Of a stretch of DNA of 64,000 bases, positions 16,026 to 24,280 are shown piece after piece. A program made the translations under genes and the position numbers. Under the pieces are notes generated by a model that was given only the letters and a program-made list of their open reading frames with translations, made no database searches and was not told the origin of the DNA. Location of the stretch: contig CAMFBN010000004.1 of the NCBI GenBank assembly GCA_945948535.1, positions 1 to 64,000 of the forward strand, written 5' to 3'. Position 1 is the stretch's first letter. The number at the start of each line of letters is the position of its first letter. This stretch comes from an uncultured Clostridia bacterium. Lineage in GTDB: Bacteria; Bacillota; Clostridia; Oscillospirales; Oscillospiraceae.

Positions 16026-18260
16026 ATGGAGAACAACGAAACTGAGAAGAAAATTGATACGATATCGGAAACAGAAGCTGATTCGGAAAATCTTTCCTCC
16101 CCGGAAGCGGATTCTGGCTCTGTGATCGCGGACATTCTCCATGTTCTTGGGTTTCAACCAACAAGTCGCAACACCGTAACGAGAGAGCAGACTTCTCAGG
16201 TGGAAGATACGAACCAGATAGAACGGGAGAATCAGAGCTGCAATTCCGTGATTGGAGGGGAACCCATAAACCGCTATCCCGATACGGAAGCAGTATTTAG
16301 CGCAGGGCCAGCAGAGTTGGTGCCTGTGCCGGATGAATTGAACAAGAGGAACATGTGGAGCCATTACATGCTCTTCTTGTTGATCTGCGCTGTCCTTTTG
16401 GCAGGTGGCTTATCCATTTACCGCAATTTTGATTGGGTGCGGGAGCCAAACCCACCAGCAGAGGATGTAGTCGCTACCTACAACGGGAAAAATATAACCA
16501 CAAAGGAATTGATGGATTTTATCGCCGTTGAAGGCAGCAAAGAACGTGAGCATTTGCTTTGTCCGAACCATGGCTACGATCACAGCAAATGCATGCCAGA
16601 AGAAGCGTGTGAGGCACATCCGATTGACAGCCTGGAAGGATATCAGGCGATGGTCACTCGTTTGGCCGTAGAGCAGATGATTCTGGACTGGGCGGATACA
16701 CAGGGAATCACCCAGCGGGATGATGTTCGGCACGAAATGGAGGATCTGCTGAACGATGCGGCGGTAGAACAATACATTTCTCAGTTGCATGAAACGAATA
16801 TCACCACCGAGTCTATATCGAGCTGGGATGTGCAGCAATACTACTCCGAAAATCAGGAACAGTTTCAAGGGCAGACCCTTGCTGAAGCGGAAGCGGAAAT
16901 CCGGCAGATTCTGGCTGCGGAAAAAGACAAATCCTTTTTCAGTGATTACATTGAGGAACTCAAAAAAACGGCCGGACTACAGGTGAATTTTGAGGTACTG
17001 AAAACAGCAGCTCCCTCAAAAGCGGAAATCAACGCCTACTACACCAAGAATTTGGAGCGGTATCGGACACCGGAAACCATAACCTACAGCGAAATCCGTT
17101 TGCGTAATGCGTCAGAATCCACGGATGCAGCCCGCAAGCTGCGGTCTGGTGAATCCTTTGAAAGTGTCGCGGCAATGTATGGCAAGGATGGAACCGCACA
17201 GACCGTTACCATGGAAAAGGGCGGCGGAGAATCCGCAATTGAGGATGTACTCTGGAAAATGCAGCCAAATGAGGTCAGCGACCCCCTTACCGATTCCAAC
17301 GGCTCTGTCAGTATCATTAAACTACTTTCTAAGGAGCCTGCGGGTTACCAGCCACTGTCCGAGGTCGAGACCAGCATCGAAAGCATCCTTCTGCGACAAA
17401 TCATGGATGAAGAATATACCATCAGAAAAAGCGAAATGCTGTTCAGTGTTCACTCCCGGCGATACACCTTGGGAGAATTCTATACAGAGTACCGGGAGCT
17501 TTCGGAGGTCTACCAGGAAGCGCTCAGCACCTATGAAGCAAAAAAGCAGTTTGTTGAGCAGATGATCGTCATGGAGCTGCTTTTGGAAGAAAGCGGGGAC
17601 AAATCTGCCACTAACGATTCAGATGCTCATGATATGGAGGAACTTCGTGTCCAATATCTGTGGCAAATACTGCATCAGGAAGAAGTGGATGATGATCTGG
17701 ATGAACCTACCGAGGAAGAAATCAGAGACTTCTATGAGAAAAACCCGGCAAAGTTAATGACACCAGCTTCTGCGGAAATCAGCCTGATCTGGATTGATCA
17801 GGGCGCAAATACGGAAAAAAAGGAACAGGCAAAGGCAAAAGCGGAGGAAGCAATGTCTCTGCTTAACTCCGGTACATCTTTTGCGGAGGTCGCCAAAATG
17901 TACTCCGAGGATTCCTCTGCGGAAGATGGCGGCGTGATATCCGGGCCGCTTTACGAAAGTCACCTGGCAGCGGAACTGGCGGGACCAATCTTCTCCTTGA
18001 AGGTCGGTCAGGTAAGTAAAATCATCGATTACCGTTCCGGCTACTATATCATTCAGGTTCGCAGCCGAACAGAGGCTCGGCTTCCTGAACTGGAAGAAGT
18101 TTCTCACACCATCAGCGACTACTTAAAAGAAATGGAACATGAAACTCGTACCCAGCAGATGGAACAGCAGCTTTTGAAGGAAGCCGGGTTTACGATCTAT
18201 GACAAAACGCTGCGTGGAATCATGAAAGCGCAGCAAAATAACATGGGAAAAGGAGCGTAA
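16026..18260 (+). CDS. Membrane-anchored PpiC-type foldase with Cys/His cluster
   Basis: This 744-residue protein has an acidic, disordered cytoplasmic N-terminus of about 110 residues, one membrane helix (about 114-135) and a large extracytoplasmic part with two parvulin-like rotamase regions (about residues 345-450 and 580-690; the second has the typical SFAEVAKMYSED and GGVISGPL). It should catalyse prolyl isomerisation and folding of exported proteins, like PrsA or SurA. Just outside the membrane (about residues 179-198) is C-x2-H-x3-H-x2-C-x5-C-x2-H, a likely metal site that ordinary PrsA proteins lack. AAGGAGG precedes the ATG. It is first in an operon with three SPFH proteins. Confidence 0.85.
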   Translation: MENNETEKKIDTISETEADSENLSSPEADSGSVIADILHVLGFQPTSRNTVTREQTSQVEDTNQIERENQSCNSVIGGEPINRYPDTEAVFSAGPAELVPVPDELNKRNMWSHYMLFLLICAVLLAGGLSIYRNFDWVREPNPPAEDVVATYNGKNITTKELMDFIAVEGSKEREHLLCPNHGYDHSKCMPEEACEAHPIDSLEGYQAMVTRLAVEQMILDWADTQGITQRDDVRHEMEDLLNDAAVEQYISQLHETNITTESISSWDVQQYYSENQEQFQGQTLAEAEAEIRQILAAEKDKSFFSDYIEELKKTAGLQVNFEVLKTAAPSKAEINAYYTKNLERYRTPETITYSEIRLRNASESTDAARKLRSGESFESVAAMYGKDGTAQTVTMEKGGGESAIEDVLWKMQPNEVSDPLTDSNGSVSIIKLLSKEPAGYQPLSEVETSIESILLRQIMDEEYTIRKSEMLFSVHSRRYTLGEFYTEYRELSEVYQEALSTYEAKKQFVEQMIVMELLLEESGDKSATNDSDAHDMEELRVQYLWQILHQEEVDDDLDEPTEEEIRDFYEKNPAKLMTPASAEISLIWIDQGANTEKKEQAKAKAEEAMSLLNSGTSFAEVAKMYSEDSSAEDGGVISGPLYESHLAAELAGPIFSLKVGQVSKIIDYRSGYYIIQVRSRTEARLPELEEVSHTISDYLKEMEHETRTQQMEQQLLKEAGFTIYDKTLRGIMKAQQNNMGKGA

Positions 18261-18262
18261 TT

Positions 18263-19771
18263 ATGGGGCGAAAAGAAAAAACCATACTCATCACCATTGT
18301 CGCTAACATCATATTAATCATCCTGAGATTCTTCCTTGCCGATTTGTCGGGAAGCATCGGACTGAAAGCAAATGCATGGCATTCCTTTGCAGATGTGTTT
18401 GTCACCAGCATTGTATTTATTGGTCTGCTGATTTCGCGATATGGGGCATCGCGATTCCAGACCGCCAGCAAGAAGCTGGAGCATATCGTGGCAATCTTCG
18501 TATCCATTTTCATTTTTGATATGGGCCTGGAGATCCTGTCCGATGCGCTGAGCGGCGAAGTAACTGAACTGCGATATGTCCCCTTCGTAGCGGCGGGCGC
18601 ATTTTTGGGCGTTGTGATCAATTACTTCATGGCTCGGTATAAAATCTATGTTGGAGAACAGACAGGCTCCCAGAGCATGATCGCGGATGGCTACCACTCC
18701 AAGATGGATATGTACTGTTCCATTGCTGTGCTGGTAGGCATCGTCGGCTCTTTGTTCGGCATGCCCGATTTGGATAAGGTCGCAGCAATCGTCGCGATGG
18801 TTCTGCTGATGATTTCCGGTTATGAGATTTTTACATCTAATCTGCGAATGCTTCTGCACCCGGAAGAAGAGCACAGCGAGGAACACCACCATCACTTCCA
18901 TTGGAACAGAAAAATGGTTCTGTACGGTTCCCTGGTTTTATGCGTAGCCTACCTGTTATCCGGAGTGTATTTTGTTCAGATGGACGAAACAGGTGTTGTT
19001 CGCAGATTTGGCAGCGTTATCCGGGATGATGTTTCTCCTGGAATACATTATCGGTTTCCTTCTCCAATCGAGGAAGTAACGCTGGTGAAAACAGGAAATG
19101 TTCAGAAGGTGGAAACGGGCACACAGGAGCTATTGACCGGCGACACCAATTTGGTCAATGTGAATCTCTCAGTGCATTATCGAATTAAAGACGCAGGCGA
19201 CTTTGTTCTGAACATGACGGATACCAATCTGCTCATAAGCTCCAGCGCAACCACCAGCATTCGTCAGATCGTTGGTGAAAACACCATTGATTATGTCTTG
19301 ACTGAGGGAAAAGAGGAAATTGAACGCTCTGCGTTTGCTTTGCTGAGCGATACAATGGAAAAGAACAAAACCGGCATTGAAATCGTCAGCGTTCAACTGA
19401 TTCGCGCCGATCCTCCTGCCAGCGTTATGACCAGCTTCCAGGATCTGGCAACCGCCAGACAGGACAAGAGCATTTATATCAACGAAGCAATCGCCTATCA
19501 GAATACCATCATCCCCCGTGCCAATGCGGAAGCGTACAAAAAGGTCGCGGAAGCACAGGCCTATCGTGAGGATAAAATCCAGACGGCCACGGGTGATGCG
19601 GAATTGTTCACGATGCGTCAGTCCGCCTATGCGGATTCCAAGGATGTGACTACTTTCCGCCTGTATATGGAGGCAATGGATAAAATTCTACCCAATGTGC
19701 AAAAGCTGCTGCTAGGCAATGGTATCAGCATTGATAACGCAGAGCTGTGGCTCAAAAATCCGCAGAAGTAA
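18263..19771 (+). CDS. CDF transporter fused to an HflK-type SPFH domain
   Basis: This is a 502-residue fusion. Residues about 1-200 are a complete six-helix cation diffusion facilitator membrane domain with both metal-site motifs of zinc-type CDF pumps: HSFAD (HxxxD) in helix 2 and HSKMD (HxxxD) in helix 5. The usual cytoplasmic CDF domain is replaced by a short His/Glu-rich linker (EEEHSEEHHHHFHW), a seventh membrane helix and an HflK/stomatin SPFH domain (DETGVVRRFGSV, GIHYRFPSPIEEV) with the coiled-coil tail (NTIIPRANAEAYKKVAEAQAY). The frame is uninterrupted. The gene lies 2 bp after the foldase and 32 bp before hflC. I infer a zinc exporter built into an SPFH ring. Confidence 0.9.
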   Translation: MGRKEKTILITIVANIILIILRFFLADLSGSIGLKANAWHSFADVFVTSIVFIGLLISRYGASRFQTASKKLEHIVAIFVSIFIFDMGLEILSDALSGEVTELRYVPFVAAGAFLGVVINYFMARYKIYVGEQTGSQSMIADGYHSKMDMYCSIAVLVGIVGSLFGMPDLDKVAAIVAMVLLMISGYEIFTSNLRMLLHPEEEHSEEHHHHFHWNRKMVLYGSLVLCVAYLLSGVYFVQMDETGVVRRFGSVIRDDVSPGIHYRFPSPIEEVTLVKTGNVQKVETGTQELLTGDTNLVNVNLSVHYRIKDAGDFVLNMTDTNLLISSSATTSIRQIVGENTIDYVLTEGKEEIERSAFALLSDTMEKNKTGIEIVSVQLIRADPPASVMTSFQDLATARQDKSIYINEAIAYQNTIIPRANAEAYKKVAEAQAYREDKIQTATGDAELFTMRQSAYADSKDVTTFRLYMEAMDKILPNVQKLLLGNGISIDNAELWLKNPQK

Positions 19772-19803
19772 ACGATACTAGAATCAAAAAATGGAGGATT
19801 AAC

Positions 19804-20718
19804 ATGGCATCCGTAAAACAGAATGCGCCCAAGAACAGAAATCTGATCGTAGGAATCGTTCTGGTGGCAGTTATTTTCGTGGCAACCTTGATGGTATACA
19901 CTGTCGATGTGACCGAATACGCCGTGGTTACTCAGTTCGGCGATCCGGTTGCCGTTTATGATAATCCCGGTCTGAAGGTCAAGCTGCCTGATCCCATTCA
20001 GTCCGTACAGCGTGTAGACAAGCGGCTTCAAGTGTACCAGACCACATCAATTGAACTGCTGACTTTGGATAAAAAGAGCATTTCCCTTGACTACTATGGA
20101 ACATGGAAGATCGTCGATCCTGTTCTGTATTTGAAAACCGTCAAGAACCAGTCTGGGGCAGAGGCACGTCTGCTGGACGTATTTTCATCCAGCCTTGGCG
20201 TGCAGCTTGGCAAATATAACCTGGATCAGCTTGTCAACACCGATGACGAAATGCTCAGGCTTGATCAGATGGTGGCAGATACCGTAACCTACGCTAAGGA
20301 CCGGGCCTCGGAATACGGTATTGAGGTCGTGGATGCGCAGATTCGTGTTTTGAATTTCCCTAATGCGAATAAGCAGAGCGTCTATGACCGCATGAGTGCA
20401 GAGCGTGAACAGATGGCGCAGAAGTACCGGGCGGAGGGTAGTGAGGAAGCATCTAAAATCCGTGCTGACGCAGAGAAGGAGCAGCAGATTATTCTGGCAG
20501 AAGCCTACAAGCAGGCACAGCAGATTATGGGCGAGGGCGATGCCGAGGCCATCCGTATTTATGGAGAAGCCTTCCAGCGCGATCCCGAATTCTATGAGTT
20601 TATCAGAACACTGGAAACTTATGAAAAGACGATTGATGGAAACACAACTCTGATTCTGCCGTCTACCGCTGAGATTCTGAAATACTTAAGCGGAAATACC
20701 AATCTGAACGGCGGTTGA
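19804..20718 (+). CDS. hflC: HflC-type SPFH membrane protein
   Basis: This 304-residue protein has an N-terminal membrane anchor (residues about 13-34), an SPFH/Band 7 domain (EYAVVTQFGDPV, GLKVKLPDPIQSVQRVDKRLQVYQT) and the HflC coiled coil ending in EREQMAQKYRAEGSEEASKIRADAEKE-like heptads, which in E. coli alternate with HflK to form a cage around FtsH. No ftsH is present in the window. The ATG at 19804 has GGAGG 6 nt upstream; 19 in-frame residues further upstream are rejected. It lies between two genes for HflK-type partners, so hetero-oligomers with either or both are possible. Confidence 0.92.
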   Translation: MASVKQNAPKNRNLIVGIVLVAVIFVATLMVYTVDVTEYAVVTQFGDPVAVYDNPGLKVKLPDPIQSVQRVDKRLQVYQTTSIELLTLDKKSISLDYYGTWKIVDPVLYLKTVKNQSGAEARLLDVFSSSLGVQLGKYNLDQLVNTDDEMLRLDQMVADTVTYAKDRASEYGIEVVDAQIRVLNFPNANKQSVYDRMSAEREQMAQKYRAEGSEEASKIRADAEKEQQIILAEAYKQAQQIMGEGDAEAIRIYGEAFQRDPEFYEFIRTLETYEKTIDGNTTLILPSTAEILKYLSGNTNLNGG

Positions 20719-20736
20719 TAAAGGAGGTCCAATCAT

Positions 20737-21837
20737 ATGAGCGAAATCAATCAGCCGTCACCACCCAATGGTGGAAAACCCAGCTTGATTAAAAAGCTGC
20801 AAATCTGGATTGTCAGACTGTGGATGAAAAAGCCGGAGGCTTCCTCAGTAAAGAACAGCAGTACCATGAACGATCTGAAAAACGCCTTCGGACATATAAA
20901 TCCCAAAAAGGCGCTGCTGATTCTGGCACTTTCCATCTTTGCCATCTACATGCTGACAGGTGTTTATGTTGTGAACCCCGGTGAACAAGCAGTCATCCGC
21001 CGTTTTGGTGTCCTTCAGAATCAGACGATAACAGAGGGCCTGCATTATCGTCTGCCATCTCCCATTGACCAGGTTCAGAAGGTCAATGTTTCCGAAGTGC
21101 GGCGTGCGGATGTGGGTATGTCCCTGCCTGAGCATATCCACCAGCCCAACGAAGAACCGGAAGCCATCCAGCTTTTGACCGGTGATGAAAATATCATTAC
21201 TGTACAAGCCATCGTCCACTATAAGGTCAGTGATGCTACTAAGTTCCTTTACAATATCGATGGAAACAGTGAGCAGCTGGTACGGTATTGCATTGAGTCT
21301 GCTCTGGTTGAGTTGATGGCGAATGTGGCTGTGGATGATGTTCTAAGCACAGAAAAGGTTGCCGTCCAGAATGATGCTATTGCACTGGCACAGGATATGC
21401 TGGACACTTACGATGCAGGTATTCAGATCAGTGCATTCAATATTCAGGCAATTACGCCTCCCGATGCGGTATCCAATGCGTTTCTGGATGTGACTACAGC
21501 AAAGGAGGAAAAGGAAACCGCTATCAACGAAGCCAACGGTTACTATAACAGCCTTATCCCTCAGGCCCGCGCGGAAGCAAACAAGAAGATTGCGGCCGCG
21601 GAAGCCTATAAGGAAGAACAAATCGCCGTTGCTACCGGCGATACGGAAAAGTTCCTGAGCATGCTGGCAGAGTACCAGAACAACTCCGCAATTTACACAG
21701 AAGATACAACCAAGTATAGACTGCTGCTGGAAACCCTTGACGAAATCCTTCCTGTTGTAAAACTGTATATCGTGGATTCCTCCGACGGGCGTGTAGATGT
21801 GAAACTGTTCGACTCTACCATTTCCGGTATAGGCTAA
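20737..21837 (+). CDS. hflK: HflK-type SPFH membrane protein
   Basis: This 366-residue protein is a conventional HflK: a cytoplasmic N-terminal stretch of about 60 residues, a membrane helix (about 64-82), then the SPFH domain (GEQAVIRRFGVLQNQTITEG, RLPSPIDQVQKVN) and a coiled-coil tail (SLIPQARAEANKKIAAAEAYKEEQ). It is clearly similar to the C-terminal half of the CDF fusion, including the tail, so the fusion probably arose by duplication of hflK and joining to a CDF gene. AAGGAGG precedes the ATG. Its length is near that of E. coli HflK (about 420). Confidence 0.92.
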   Translation: MSEINQPSPPNGGKPSLIKKLQIWIVRLWMKKPEASSVKNSSTMNDLKNAFGHINPKKALLILALSIFAIYMLTGVYVVNPGEQAVIRRFGVLQNQTITEGLHYRLPSPIDQVQKVNVSEVRRADVGMSLPEHIHQPNEEPEAIQLLTGDENIITVQAIVHYKVSDATKFLYNIDGNSEQLVRYCIESALVELMANVAVDDVLSTEKVAVQNDAIALAQDMLDTYDAGIQISAFNIQAITPPDAVSNAFLDVTTAKEEKETAINEANGYYNSLIPQARAEANKKIAAAEAYKEEQIAVATGDTEKFLSMLAEYQNNSAIYTEDTTKYRLLLETLDEILPVVKLYIVDSSDGRVDVKLFDSTISGIG

Positions 21838-21845
21838 AAAATTAT

Positions 21846-21902
21846 GTGTCAGCATAGTCACAATGGTTCCAGACTGCGGCATCATTGTGACGATTGCTGA
21901 CA
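21846..21902 (+). promoter_or_regulatory. Long inverted repeat before the M23 peptidase gene
   Basis: Left arm TGTCAGCA-TA-GTCACAATG (21846-21864) pairs with right arm CATTGTGAC-GAT-TGCTGACA (21883-21902), 17 paired bases around a small internal loop, with an 18-nt apical loop. It starts 8 nt after hflK and ends 21 nt before the M23 start codon. No T-run follows, so attenuation, RNA processing or regulator binding are all possible. Confidence 0.6.
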
Positions 21903-21922
21903 AACTTTTCCCAGGAGTTCTC

Positions 21923-23215
21923 ATGACAGAAAAAAAGAGAAAGAACAAACGCATTATTTCCTTTCTAACCGCTTCCGTGATATTCCTGATCTCTGTTATC
22001 GGGATTATTCCAATTCAGACAGATGCGGCATCCTCCAGTGAAATCCGAAAACAGATCAATGTACTGAAAGAACAAAAATCCGAGATTGAGGATCGGATCA
22101 AGGAGGTTCAGGCGCAGTATCAAGCGAATGAAGATGAAATTGCAGACATTATCGCAAAGAAAAATGTCATCGATCAGGAAATTGGCCTGCTTTCCGCTGA
22201 AATAGCCAATATCAATGAACAGATTACCAGTTTCAACACGCTGATTGCGGATAAGCAGGACGAACTGGACAGTGCCCAGAACCGTTACGAAGAACTGTGC
22301 GAGGAAAACACACTCAGGGTTCGGACAATGGAGGAAGAAGGTGCCGTTTCTTACTGGGAGGTGCTTTTTCAGGCAAATAGTTTTACCGACCTGCTGGATC
22401 GCCTGAATATGGTTGAAGAAATTGCCGCTGCCGATAAACGGCGGCTGGTGGAATTATCCGAAGCTGCCCAAAAAGTGGAAAATGCAAAAATTGAACTGGA
22501 AAACGAAAAGGCGGATTTGGAAGCAATCAAACTGGATATGGATGCCACACAGACAGAACTGGATACAAAACGAGCCGAAGCGGATTCCCTAATTCAGGAA
22601 TTGCTGGAGAAAGCAGAAGATCTGGAGGCATTGCAGGCAGAATTTCAGGAACAGGAAGAAGCCTTTCTGACAGAGATTGCGGCAAAGGAAAAAGAATACA
22701 CACAGGCAAAAGCCGCCGAATGGGCAGCCTATATGGCGACCTATACCACAGTTCCACCTGAAACCTCCGCCGCAAATTCTGGTTCCACCACCAATAACAG
22801 TACGCCAGTCACCGCTCCCTCCGGTGGTACATGGCTCCGTCCTTGCAGCTATACCTACATGAGCAGTCCATTTGGTTACCGGCAATCGCCGACATCCGGC
22901 GCGTCTACCTACCATCAGGCTGTTGACCTGGCTGCTCCGGCAATGACGCCGATTTACGCAACCAGAGCGGGGCAGGTTACAACTGCCAGATATAGCAACT
23001 CCGCGGGTAACTATGTTTCAATTAACCATATGGATGGTTTTGCTTCCATATATATGCACATGACCAGTTATGTGGTCTCTGCCGGACAAACAGTTTCAGC
23101 CGGACAGTTGATCGGTTATGTTGGCAAAACGGGGATCGCAACCGGCAACCACCTTCATTTTGGTATTTCCTATAATGGTGTCTATGTGAATCCGGCACAA
23201 TATGTTAGCTTCTAA
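21923..23215 (+). CDS. Exported coiled-coil M23 peptidoglycan peptidase
   Basis: This 430-residue protein has an N-terminal signal-like helix (about 10-32), a long coiled coil of about 240 residues rich in Lys/Glu heptads, a short Ser/Thr/Pro linker and a C-terminal LytM/M23 domain. The zinc ligands are visible as HQAVD (H-x3-D) and HLHFG (H-x-H). The architecture matches EnvC and clostridial CwlO-like factors, which cut peptide crosslinks at the cell wall; the complete zinc-ligand set suggests an active enzyme. The ATG at 21923 has AGGAG 5 nt upstream. As a zinc enzyme facing the wall it could be a client of the CDF-SPFH complex and the foldase. Confidence 0.9.
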   Translation: MTEKKRKNKRIISFLTASVIFLISVIGIIPIQTDAASSSEIRKQINVLKEQKSEIEDRIKEVQAQYQANEDEIADIIAKKNVIDQEIGLLSAEIANINEQITSFNTLIADKQDELDSAQNRYEELCEENTLRVRTMEEEGAVSYWEVLFQANSFTDLLDRLNMVEEIAAADKRRLVELSEAAQKVENAKIELENEKADLEAIKLDMDATQTELDTKRAEADSLIQELLEKAEDLEALQAEFQEQEEAFLTEIAAKEKEYTQAKAAEWAAYMATYTTVPPETSAANSGSTTNNSTPVTAPSGGTWLRPCSYTYMSSPFGYRQSPTSGASTYHQAVDLAAPAMTPIYATRAGQVTTARYSNSAGNYVSINHMDGFASIYMHMTSYVVSAGQTVSAGQLIGYVGKTGIATGNHLHFGISYNGVYVNPAQYVSF

Positions 23216-23289
23216 AGTCCGCTGATGACAACTTGCCGATGCTTTGAGCCAGACAATAAATGCAGAGCCAGCCACGATTGGAGGAAAAA

Positions 23290-23463
23290 ATGAATAGTCA
23301 AAGAAATGAACCGAGGTGGATACATTGTCCCGTCTGCGGCAACAAGACGCGAACGAAGGTATATGCAGATACGGTGATGTTTAACTTTCCGCTTTACTGT
23401 CCTAAGTGTAAGAAAGAAACCAAAATCGATGTGATGGAACTGAAAATGGCAATCAGCAAGTGA
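23290..23463 (+). CDS. Cysteine-rich KTR zinc-ribbon protein
   Basis: This 57-residue protein has two CxxC pairs (CPVC near residue 13 and CPKC near residue 40) and the KTR motif (NKTRTKVY) of the Cys-rich KTR family, small probable zinc ribbons found mostly on Gram-positive conjugative elements. The ATG at 23290 follows GGAGGAAAAA. It is the last gene before a terminator, 74 bp after the M23 gene, and may mark the start of typical ICE genes. Confidence 0.8.
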   Translation: MNSQRNEPRWIHCPVCGNKTRTKVYADTVMFNFPLYCPKCKKETKIDVMELKMAISK

Positions 23464-23482
23464 GCCAGACGTAAAAAAACGC

Positions 23483-23524
23483 AGAGCCTGCTTTCCTGTT
23501 AACAGGGAGGCGGGCTCTTTTTTG
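23483..23524 (+). terminator. Rho-independent terminator
   Basis: AGAGCC (23483-23488) pairs with GGCTCT (23513-23518), with an inner partly paired arm around TCCTGT/ACAGGGA, followed by about seven T residues. It ends the foldase-SPFH-KTR operon and faces the end of the XRE gene on the other strand. Confidence 0.8.
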
Positions 23525-23872
23525 CTATATCCGTAGTTTGCTGCGATTGCGTACCAAATCGATGGCTGCTTTCACAACAGGAATGATTGCATCCGCTTCT
23601 GCTTCACTACATTCAGCAACCATTAGCTGAAGTTGGCGCAGGGCTGGGGACTCAAGCTGCATTTCAGGGTTGAAGATTTCCCTGGAATCAATTTTCAGTG
23701 CACGCACTAGGGGGTATAGGACTTCCAGCTTGGGGTTTCCCTTATAGTTCTCAATATTTAAGACGGTACGGGAATCCCTGTCAATGGAAGCTGCAACCTC
23801 TGCTTGAGTAAGACCAGCTTTTTCACGAGCAACTTTTACAACATCACCTAGTATTCGGGAATATTCCGACAT
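23525..23872 (-). CDS. XRE-family helix-turn-helix regulator
   Basis: This 115-residue protein has an N-terminal Cro/C1-type helix-turn-helix (REKAGLTQAEVAASIDRDSRTVLNIE, about residues 15-45) and an unassigned helical C-terminus. Such small XRE proteins commonly control excision and transfer genes of ICEs. The ATG has GAGGTGA 6 nt upstream. It is divergent from the sigma factor gene, which it may repress. Confidence 0.85.
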   Translation of the reverse strand: MSEYSRILGDVVKVAREKAGLTQAEVAASIDRDSRTVLNIENYKGNPKLEVLYPLVRALKIDSREIFNPEMQLESPALRQLQLMVAECSEAEADAIIPVVKAAIDLVRNRSKLRI

Positions 23873-23982
23873 GACAATTCACCTCGGATATATTCTACAA
23901 TACACTCTATTTCGATGGAATTCGTCCTGTTTCACCTCTTGTATGAACTGTAGTACACGGTTTGAGCGAAGGAGGCTACACC

Positions 23983-24060
23983 TTGGAGATATCCCCGGAG
24001 CGTAACAGAGTCATTTTGGAACTGAACTCCAATGTTTGCCATGGGAGTATCAGAATGTAA
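23983..24060 (+). CDS. Possible 25-residue leader peptide
   Basis: A TTG codon at 23983 with GGAGG 7 nt upstream opens a 25-codon frame that includes the segments LEISPERNR and SNVCHGSIRM and ends in TAA. The ribosome binding site is better than chance would predict, but the peptide is not recognised. It could be a leader peptide acting on the downstream sigma factor transcript. Confidence 0.3.
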   Translation: MEISPERNRVILELNSNVCHGSIRM

Positions 24061-24234
24061 CGCATGAATTGCAGTTCATATCACGCTGGATATGGAATTG
24101 TTTGCAGTATAGAGAAGCCAGATATATTCGCTTCAGGATGCTCTGGGTATCTTTGGAAGCACACAGCATTTTACATGAACTCTGTGTTCGTGTAAATCAT
24201 GAATCAACACTTCCGCACCATTGCAGAAGTCCGC

Positions 24235-24272
24235 CCTGTCAATCTGATTTTCAGATTTAGATTGACAGGAGG
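24235..24272 (+). promoter_or_regulatory. Hairpin overlapping the sigma factor ribosome binding site
   Basis: A perfect 11-bp stem (24235-24245 with 24259-24269) and a 13-nt loop place the first AGG of the AGGAGG ribosome binding site (24267-24272) in the 3' arm. Folding of the mRNA would limit initiation at the ATG at 24281. Confidence 0.65.
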
Positions 24273-24280
24273 ACATAACA

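Larger units (their letters stand above)
23873..24280. other. Regulatory intergenic region of the ICE
   Basis: This 408-bp region separates the divergent XRE and sigma factor genes. It holds a possible 25-codon leader ORF and a hairpin covering the ribosome binding site of the sigma gene, listed separately. A 74-codon frame at 24036-24260 has no ribosome binding site and an unlikely composition, and I leave it out. Confidence 0.6.

Noticed and set aside
16026-23463. Reading the SPFH cluster as a standard HflKC-FtsH quality-control operon
   Set aside because: No ftsH is present, there are three SPFH genes instead of two, and one of them is a transporter fusion.
24036-24260. 74-codon plus-strand frame before the sigma gene
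   Set aside because: It has no ribosome binding site and runs through the regulatory hairpin; its composition does not look like a protein.
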